This document shows, one piece after another, positions 1 through 4,436 of a DNA stretch of 7,586 nt. A model generated the notes under the pieces. It ran no database searches and was not told the DNA's origin. It was given only the letters and a program-made list of their open reading frames with translations. Each line of letters opens with the position of its first letter. Position 1 is the stretch's first letter. The position numbers and the translations under genes are program-made. The DNA is from an uncultured Acetatifactor sp. GTDB taxonomy: Bacteria; Bacillota; Clostridia; Lachnospirales; Lachnospiraceae. The stretch spans positions 1 to 7,586 of the forward strand of contig CAJGCP010000055.1 in NCBI GenBank assembly GCA_904501885.1, read 5' to 3'.

Positions 1-2
1 CA

Positions 3-395
3 ACGGTACATCTGAAAGGGAAGGATACTATAAAGTTTCTTAGGTGGCGCGACACCAAGGTAAACCATAGCAATGAACAACGGATGGAGCGTCAGCGTAT
101 TTATATTAAGAATTTCAAAACGCAAGCGCTTTCTGCCATAAAAAATGATCTTCAATTGCCTGTCCGAATGTTCGAGGATTTAACCAATGAGATGGTTACC
201 AGCATAACACTGGACCAAGTGGCCTATTATGCTACAGAAATCCTTTCGATGGAAATTTCTGCAGAGCATATCATAAGCTTAAAGGGTGAAAATAAAGTAG
301 GCACAGTCTATGATGAGTTCTACGTGGATGAGGATGCGTTATACGAACTGATAATTGATACTTTTTATGCGGATGTGCCAATGGGAGAGACCTGA
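3..395 (+). CDS. LCP (LytR-CpsA-Psr) family protein, C-terminal part (5' end outside window)
   Basis: LCP proteins are membrane-anchored enzymes that transfer undecaprenyl-phosphate-linked glycopolymers to peptidoglycan outside the cell. Only the C-terminal 130 residues are present. The frame is open from base 3 with no stop upstream of the internal ATG at 84, so that ATG is not a real start. The first visible stretch, VHLKGKDTIKFLRWRD (bases 6-53), matches the conserved LCP segment around 'LxGxxALxFxRxR', whose arginines contact the pyrophosphate of the lipid substrate. It is followed by the usual Arg/Gln-rich helix (NEQRMERQR, bases 72-98) and the C-terminal alpha/beta part of the domain, ending near an acidic ELIIDTFY segment. 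The catalytic N-terminal half and the membrane anchor lie off the window. Its TGA shares one base with the next gene's ATG, so the two are probably cotranscribed and translationally coupled. Family assignment is fairly firm; the exact polymer substrate cannot be told. Confidence 0.82.
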   Translation, partial: TVHLKGKDTIKFLRWRDTKVNHSNEQRMERQRIYIKNFKTQALSAIKNDLQLPVRMFEDLTNEMVTSITLDQVAYYATEILSMEISAEHIISLKGENKVGTVYDEFYVDEDALYELIIDTFYADVPMGET

Positions 396-1117
396 TGAAA
401 AAGATTGTAATTTTACTGGTTATTGCGGTTTTTCTTGGTGGAATGGGAACAGTCTTGTGGATGCACCAAGGTATTTTTAATGACGTGGAACTTACGAGGG
501 AAGCATACACAGTTCAGGGAGATACAGATGCGGGACCTTATTTAGACTTTACAGCACTTCAAGAAATAAACCCCGATATTTATGCGTGGATATATATACC
601 CGGTACGACCATAGATGCGCCGATAGTGCAGCATCCGGAGGATAATTCATATTATTTGAATCACAACGCAAAAGGTGAAGAGAACTTTTACGACGCCATA
701 TTTACAGAAAATTACAATGATAAAGCATTTGATGACTATATCACGGGTGTCTATGGAAATAGTGCAGAAAAAGATGCTGGATTTTATGATCTCTATCAAT
801 ATAAAAACATGGAGTTTATGGAGGACCATCCCTATCTATACATTTATTTGCCGGACCGTGTGCTTCAGTATCGTATTTTCGCAGCCTATGTGGGGGACAA
901 TTCCCACGTGGTCTTAAATTATGAGAAGGGCGTGGATGAAATGGCCCGGGAAGTGTACATTGACAGTATTATGGAACAGCGGTCGATGGATGCGATTATT
1001 GACAGAAATACTTCTGTAGATTACAATAGTAAGGTAATAACGCTTACTACAAATCATAAATTGGGAAATAATTTTCGATTTTTAGTGCAAGCATATCTTG
1101 AACAAATAAAAAAATAG
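395..1117 (+). CDS. Class B sortase-fold protein lacking catalytic His and Cys (pseudosortase)
   Basis: Class B sortases are extracytoplasmic cysteine transpeptidases that join surface proteins to peptidoglycan. This 240-residue protein has the usual layout: an N-terminal membrane anchor (about residues 4-22) and a SrtB-like domain from about residue 52, starting INPDIYAWIYIPGTTIDAPIVQ and then YYLNHNAKG. The segment that normally reads 'YGHN' around the catalytic His is YGN (Asn122, codon 758-760). The strand that normally reads 'TLSTC' is TLTTN (Asn220, codon 1052-1054). The active-site Arg position seems kept (Arg228). Length, frame and the rest of the fold are intact, so this is not an obvious pseudogene. 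With the nucleophile missing, normal transpeptidation is not expected. A binding, scaffolding or regulatory role is inference. The ATG at 395 overlaps the LCP stop codon and has a GGGAG ribosome binding site at 383-387. The surface-protein gene follows directly. Confidence 0.85.
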   Translation: MKKIVILLVIAVFLGGMGTVLWMHQGIFNDVELTREAYTVQGDTDAGPYLDFTALQEINPDIYAWIYIPGTTIDAPIVQHPEDNSYYLNHNAKGEENFYDAIFTENYNDKAFDDYITGVYGNSAEKDAGFYDLYQYKNMEFMEDHPYLYIYLPDRVLQYRIFAAYVGDNSHVVLNYEKGVDEMAREVYIDSIMEQRSMDAIIDRNTSVDYNSKVITLTTNHKLGNNFRFLVQAYLEQIKK

Positions 1118-1126
1118 GTGTATAAT
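1098..1126 (+). promoter_or_regulatory. Sigma-A promoter for the surface-protein gene
   Basis: TTGAAC (1098-1103) is followed, after exactly 17 bases, by a perfect TATAAT (1121-1126). Transcription would start near 1133, leaving a leader of about 48 bases. The -35 box and most of the spacer lie inside the last codons of the sortase-like gene, whose stop codon is 1115-1117. No terminator separates the two genes, so read-through from the LCP-sortase transcript is also possible. Confidence 0.75.
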
Positions 1127-1163
1127 AGTATAAATTGACTTAAAATTAGCACCAAATTTTTCC

Positions 1164-1169
1164 AGGAGG
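1164..1169 (+). promoter_or_regulatory. Ribosome binding site fixing the surface-protein start
   Basis: A perfect AGGAGG lies 11 bases before the ATG at 1181. Another ATG at 1171 is only one base beyond the motif and is out of frame with the long reading frame, so 1181 is the workable start. The spacing is slightly long. Confidence 0.7.
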
Positions 1170-1180
1170 AATGAAAAGTA

Positions 1181-2092
1181 ATGAAAAAATCAATTGTAAC
1201 TACACTGATAACAACAGTACTTGTGTTGGCAATGACCATTACCACATATGCAGCAGGATCCATTGTTGGTTCCCTGGATATGCCCAATGCCAGCGCAGAT
1301 GGTACAGAGATGAATTTGGTAGATGCAACTACCGTAACATATCCTACAGAGGTACAGGATATTGTGACTGAAATCAATGCAGCTACACCTGAAAAGAATC
1401 TTCATGATGTGTTGGATGCCATCCTTCCCGAAGAGATTGAGCTGTTTGACAACAACCAGATGATTAGTGCCGGAGTGAATCTGATAGGTTGGAAGTTCCT
1501 TTCTCCCGTAATGGATTTGCAGATTACAGGCGCTACACCTACAGCTGATCATCCTGTAAAAGTAACCTTTGTTGCAAACAATGTTACCAAGCAGATTAAT
1601 GTAGATGTGCTTCACTACTGTGCAGAGCATGGTTGGGAAATCATCACCGGCGAAAAAGTAAGCGACAATCAGATCGCCGCTTATTTCCATTCCGCATCTC
1701 CTGTGGTTCTTCTCTACAGAGAAGCAAAGAAGCCTTCCTACCATGGTAGTTGGAATTCTCCTGCTTTCTATCCTACAGCAACACCTGTAGCAACTGCAGC
1801 ACCTACAGCAGCTCCTGTTTATGTACCTGTTGATAAAGAGGATGTAGATGTAGAGGAATCTGTAGTAGAGTCCAGTGAGGAGTCCGTAGTAGAATCCTCT
1901 GAAGAATCTGTAGTAGAATCTTCTGAAGAAGTGGTAGAATCCAGTGTTCAGGGTTCTGAATCCGATGTGCCTGCAGGCGCAGAGGCAGAAGGAAGCGGTT
2001 CTGTATTGCCCGTTGTAATTGTTGGCGCAGTATTGGTAGCAATCGGCATCTTCTTGATTATCTTCTTGAAGAGAAAGAAAGACGAAGAATAA
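1181..2092 (+). CDS. Secreted, C-terminally membrane-anchored surface protein with Glu/Ser/Val repeats
   Basis: No named family is recognised with certainty. The 303 residues read as an exported surface protein. A signal peptide (Lys2-Lys3, hydrophobic core to about residue 22) has a likely cleavage site after TTYA or TTYAA (residue 24 or 25). A mature domain covers about 45-190; its LHYCAEHGWEII and SPVVLLYR segments resemble the beta-rich modules found in clostridial surface proteins. A Pro/Thr/Ala linker (about 198-216) follows, then a Glu/Ser/Val repeat (225-255), a transmembrane segment (about 275-296) and a short charged tail KRKKDEE. This is the layout of a sortase substrate, but no LPxTG, NPxTN or SPKTG-like motif precedes the hydrophobic segment, so it is probably held by its membrane helix. 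It directly follows the sortase-like gene lacking its catalytic residues. It has its own promoter and terminator, suggesting stronger or separately controlled expression. The function and ligand are unknown. Confidence 0.85.
   Translation: MKKSIVTTLITTVLVLAMTITTYAAGSIVGSLDMPNASADGTEMNLVDATTVTYPTEVQDIVTEINAATPEKNLHDVLDAILPEEIELFDNNQMISAGVNLIGWKFLSPVMDLQITGATPTADHPVKVTFVANNVTKQINVDVLHYCAEHGWEIITGEKVSDNQIAAYFHSASPVVLLYREAKKPSYHGSWNSPAFYPTATPVATAAPTAAPVYVPVDKEDVDVEESVVESSEESVVESSEESVVESSEEVVESSVQGSESDVPAGAEAEGSGSVLPVVIVGAVLVAIGIFLIIFLKRKKDEE
1853..1945 (+). repeat. Tandem 24-base in-frame repeat encoding EESVVESS
   Basis: Three full 24-base units (1853-1876, 1877-1900, 1901-1924) encode EESVVESS. 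A 21-base fourth unit (1925-1945) encodes EEVVESS, with one Ser codon missing. The units differ mainly at third codon positions (gag/gaa, tct/tcc, agt/tct), so the peptide repeat is kept while the DNA has diverged. The encoded stalk is strongly acidic and Ser-rich, and sits between the outer domain and the membrane helix. Unit number could vary between strains. Confidence 0.9.
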
Positions 2093-2138
2093 TTTTTAAA
2101 TTCTAACATGATAAAATTAAATTGAGTGGTGACACTAG

Positions 2139-2175
2139 AGGCGTTATCTGATGAATTTCAGATAACGCCTTTTTT
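2139..2175 (+). terminator. Rho-independent terminator of the surface-protein gene
   Basis: A perfect 13-bp inverted repeat (2139-2151 pairing with 2158-2170) encloses a six-base loop (2152-2157), and the right arm runs into six T residues (2170-2175). It lies 46 bases after the stop codon at 2092. There is no matching A-run on the left side, so it appears to work only in the + direction. It separates the envelope block from the downstream operon. Confidence 0.93.
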
Positions 2176-2219
2176 ATGGTTTGTCCTATGAATTTTATAT
2201 AAATTCTTAGCTTGATTTG

Positions 2220-2248
2220 TTTACTGTGGACCATCTGTGTGGTAAAAT
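2220..2248 (+). promoter_or_regulatory. Extended -10 sigma-A promoter for the rhomboid-like gene and downstream operon
   Basis: TTTACT (2220-2225), a 17-base spacer and TAAAAT (2243-2248) form a reasonable sigma-A promoter, strengthened by an extended -10 TGG at 2240-2242. It lies after the terminator and about 40 bases before the start codon at 2288. No other terminator or convincing promoter was seen downstream, so it may serve all genes up to the window end. An imperfect inverted repeat (GAATTT...AAATTC, 2190-2206) sits just upstream, but no binding protein can be named. Confidence 0.6.
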
Positions 2249-2287
2249 AATACAAAGTTTATATGAGTTGGAAGGAATTTTACTCTG

Positions 2288-3151
2288 ATGAATAAATTAG
2301 AAAAAAGATTTGGTAAATATGCGATTCAAAATCTGTCCTTAATGCTGATTATGTGTTATGTGGCAGGATATGTGATACAGTTTTTCAACGCCACATTTTT
2401 GTCTTATCTGACATTGAATCCTTATGCTATTTTACAAGGGCAGGTGTGGAGAGTGTTTACCTGGGTGGTGGTTCCGCCTGACTCCTTGGGGATGTTTACT
2501 ATCATATCCCTGATGTTTTATTATAGTATCGGCACCACATTGGAGCGTACCTGGGGCACTTGGCGGTACAATGTGTATTTATTCTCCGGCATGCTGTTTA
2601 CCATTCTTGGCAGCTTCCTTTGGATGGGGCTGGCATCTTATTTTAATGCTCAGGAGATTGCTTATTACGGAGAAGAGTTTTATTTTTCCACCGGCGGATT
2701 GTTTTTTAGTACGTATTATGTGAATATGTCCATTTTTCTGGCTTTTGCAGCCACATTCCCCAATATGCAGGTGCTTTTGATGTTCTTTATTCCTTTAAAG
2801 GTGAAATGGCTTGGTATCCTCTACGGTGTGTTGTTGGGAATCGAATTTATGAATTGTATCAAGAGTGGCAATCTGATGGTAGGGATTGCAATCGCTTCGT
2901 CATTGCTTAACTTTGTGATTTTCTTCTTGAACAGCAGGAAGCATTTGCGCATGACCCCGAAGCAGATGCAGCGTCGTGCTCAATTCAAACAGGAAGTGAA
3001 GAAGAGCACGCCTCTGACCAGACACAAATGTGCGATTTGTGGTCGGACGGAAAAGGATGATCCGAATTTAGAGTTCCGGTTCTGTTCTAAATGCCGTGGC
3101 AATTACGAGTACTGCTCGGAGCATTTGTTTACCCATACGCATGTAGAATAG
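2288..3151 (+). CDS. Rhomboid-fold membrane protein without catalytic residues, with C-terminal Cys/His zinc-finger-like tail
   Basis: Rhomboids are intramembrane serine proteases. This 287-residue protein keeps their outline: about six membrane segments, the WR of the L1 loop (Trp54-Arg55), and a GTTLERTWG motif at 82-90 that matches the GxxxExxxG spacing after the second helix. The active-site features are absent. The GxSG serine region reads VNMSI (145-149; Ser148 is there but without the glycines). The oxyanion His/Asn of helix 2 correspond to about Phe70 and Ser74. The final helix, GNLMVGIAIA (194-203), has Leu196 where the catalytic His should be. It is therefore probably a pseudoprotease that binds membrane-protein clients (inference). 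A cytoplasmic tail carries C248-x2-C251, C266-x2-C269, then Cys276, His279, His283 and His285, resembling a zinc-binding module. The ribosome binding site GGAAGGA is at 2270-2276. It is the first gene of the presumed operon, 39 bases before the sigma-like gene. Confidence 0.75.
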   Translation: MNKLEKRFGKYAIQNLSLMLIMCYVAGYVIQFFNATFLSYLTLNPYAILQGQVWRVFTWVVVPPDSLGMFTIISLMFYYSIGTTLERTWGTWRYNVYLFSGMLFTILGSFLWMGLASYFNAQEIAYYGEEFYFSTGGLFFSTYYVNMSIFLAFAATFPNMQVLLMFFIPLKVKWLGILYGVLLGIEFMNCIKSGNLMVGIAIASSLLNFVIFFLNSRKHLRMTPKQMQRRAQFKQEVKKSTPLTRHKCAICGRTEKDDPNLEFRFCSKCRGNYEYCSEHLFTHTHVE

Positions 3152-3190
3152 ATGTTATTTGTTAAAATGAAATGATGAGGTGAGAATCAC

Positions 3191-3955
3191 ATGAATAAAG
3201 AATTACTGTTCGCACAAACCCTGGAACAAATCCGCGCATTGGCAAAGGAGCAGGGCAATTGTGTCAGCCAAGAGCAGGTGCAGGAAGCCTTTGCTGCGTT
3301 GGAATTGAATGGAGATCAATTACAGATGGTGTATGACTATCTGGTGAAACATAAGGTGGGTATCGGTACGCCTGTAAACCCGGATGATTATCTGAGTAAC
3401 GAAGAACGGGATTATCTGCAGGATTATATGAACGAATTAGCGGAATTGCCCACTTATACGGAGGGGGAGATCACTGCGTTTTCTATCTCTGCCATGGCGG
3501 GAGAGACATCTGCCCAGCAAAGACTTCTGGAAGTCTATCTGAAGGATGTGGTGGATGTGGCCAAATTGTATGCCGGTCAAGGGGTATTCCTGGAGGACTT
3601 GATTGGCGAGGGCAATGTGGCATTGACTATTGGTGTCACTATGGTTGGCAGCCTGGAGAAGCCGGAAGAAGTGGGCGGTATGCTGATGCAGATGGTGATG
3701 AATGCCATGGAGGATTGCATTCAGGAAAATGCAGATGTGAAGAAACAAGATGAAAAGATTGCCGACAAGGTCAATCAGGTTGCAATGAAGGCCAAGGAGT
3801 TGGCTGAGGCTTTGCATCGAAAAGTCACCGTGGAGGAACTGCGGGAAGAAACCGGTATGTCTGAGAAGCGCATCCTGGATGCCATCAGAATGAGTGGGTT
3901 CCGTATGGAGGACATTGAGGTAGAGGAGTATAAAGATGGCGAAAACAACGTATGA
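3191..3955 (+). CDS. Sigma-70-like protein lacking promoter-recognition regions
   Basis: Sigma-70 factors bind core RNA polymerase and recognise -10 and -35 promoter elements. This 254-residue protein resembles only parts of them. Residues about 4-57 look like region 1.1. Residues about 68-145 resemble regions 1.2-2.2, including RLLEVYLKDVVDVAKLYAGQG and the DLIGEGN signature (Asp136, Glu140, Asn142), which in true sigmas contacts the beta-prime clamp. Residues about 186-237 (VNQVAMKAKELAEALHRKVT and following) resemble region 3. The aromatic, Trp-containing 2.3-2.4 segment that melts and reads the -10 box is replaced by a Met-rich helix (about 160-180), and no region 4 exists. It may compete for, or bridge to, polymerase rather than start transcription itself; this is inference. 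A strong ribosome binding site, GAGGTGAG, is at 3177-3184. Its 3' end overlaps the next gene by 20 bases, implying coupled synthesis. Confidence 0.72.
   Translation: MNKELLFAQTLEQIRALAKEQGNCVSQEQVQEAFAALELNGDQLQMVYDYLVKHKVGIGTPVNPDDYLSNEERDYLQDYMNELAELPTYTEGEITAFSISAMAGETSAQQRLLEVYLKDVVDVAKLYAGQGVFLEDLIGEGNVALTIGVTMVGSLEKPEEVGGMLMQMVMNAMEDCIQENADVKKQDEKIADKVNQVAMKAKELAEALHRKVTVEELREETGMSEKRILDAIRMSGFRMEDIEVEEYKDGENNV
3922..3928 (+). promoter_or_regulatory. Ribosome binding site inside the sigma-like gene
   Basis: AGAGGAG lies within the last codons of the sigma-like gene, seven bases before the ATG at 3936. It supports the overlapping start of the 150-residue protein and implies translational coupling of the pair. 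Confidence 0.65.
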
Positions 3956-4388
3956 GGAATATAAATATAGCCTTCAGGATGTGAGCCGTATTTATCTGGG
4001 ATGCAAATACTCGTTTATGGAATTAATCACAAATGAGGATTTGAGCTTTAAATTCCGAATGATTATTGAGAAGTATATCTTGCAGGAAGTACTGGCAGAG
4101 GCGCAAATGAGTAGAGAGGCATATTTAAATGGCACCACCTTGGAGCAGCATTTATATTATTTGCCTGCAGATGGTTTTATTGTGCAAATCTATAAGCAGA
4201 TGAAGGCCCGCATCAAGGTCAATGTAATCGAAGAAAAAAAGTCTCTTTTAGGAAGGATAAAAAAGCAGTATGTCACCAAAACTTTTACCATAGAGGACTT
4301 GGTACGCATGTCTACGGATGAAAAAAAGGCAGTGGGTTTGGTGATTCAGGAATTGTCCGTAAGTAAGCTTGCATTAATGTCTCTTTAG
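3936..4388 (+). CDS. Hypothetical protein, 150 aa, coupled to the sigma-like protein
   Basis: The family is not recognised. The protein has no signal peptide, no membrane segment and no obvious enzyme motif, and looks like a soluble cytoplasmic alpha-helical protein. The N-terminal half is rich in Tyr, Glu and Leu (for example EKYILQEVLAEAQMSREAYL, residues 45-64). A basic stretch follows (KQMKARIKVNVIEEKKSLLGRIKK, split around residues 87-110). The C-terminal part, from about residue 117, begins FTIEDLVRM and is mostly helical in character. The start at 3936 is supported by AGAGGAG at 3922-3928 and lies 20 bases inside the sigma-like gene. Such overlap often marks partners of one complex, so it is a candidate binding partner of the sigma-like protein; this is inference from position only. 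It ends 48 bases before the M16 peptidase gene, with no terminator between. Confidence 0.8.
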   Translation: MAKTTYEEYKYSLQDVSRIYLGCKYSFMELITNEDLSFKFRMIIEKYILQEVLAEAQMSREAYLNGTTLEQHLYYLPADGFIVQIYKQMKARIKVNVIEEKKSLLGRIKKQYVTKTFTIEDLVRMSTDEKKAVGLVIQELSVSKLALMSL

Positions 4389-4424
4389 TCCGGTTGTGAT
4401 GCAAAGGTTATAAATATAGTGAAA

Positions 4425-4431
4425 AGGAAGG
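4425..4431 (+). promoter_or_regulatory. Ribosome binding site deciding the M16 peptidase start
   Basis: AGGAAGG lies five bases before the ATG at 4437. The alternative GTG at 4419, six codons upstream in the same frame, has only a weak AAAGGT at 4403-4408, about ten bases ahead. The ATG is therefore preferred. Confidence 0.55.
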
Positions 4432-4436
4432 CTCGT

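Noticed and set aside
84..395. A start at the ATG at 84 giving a complete 103-residue protein
   Set aside because: The frame is open back to base 3 and the upstream residues match the conserved LCP segment, so 84 is an internal Met of a gene cut by the window edge.
1142..1160. A/T-only inverted repeat in the surface-protein leader as a regulatory hairpin
   Set aside because: The stem is six A/T pairs and too weak to argue for control of the adjacent ribosome binding site.
1171..1371. Plus-strand frame of 66 codons starting one base after AGGAGG
   Set aside because: The spacing is too short for initiation and the frame overlaps the true gene, whose signal peptide starts at 1181.
1190..1744. 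Minus-strand open frame of 184 codons antisense to the surface-protein gene
   Set aside because: Its product is Cys/His/Ile-rich with no family features, has no convincing ribosome binding site, and lies wholly opposite a well-supported gene.
2190..2206. GAATTT...AAATTC inverted repeat upstream of the rhomboid-like promoter as an operator
   Set aside because: It is short, all A/T apart from its ends, and expected by chance in an A/T-rich intergenic region. It is noted only in the promoter entry.
3437..3817. Minus-strand open frame of 126 codons opposite the sigma-like gene
   Set aside because: It is Leu/His-rich, as expected for the complement of a coding strand, with no start signal or recognisable family.
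4394..4420. Possible promoter (TTGTGA ... TATAGT) before the M16 gene
   Set aside because: The spacer is only 15 bases and both boxes are imperfect. Read-through from the upstream gene is simpler.
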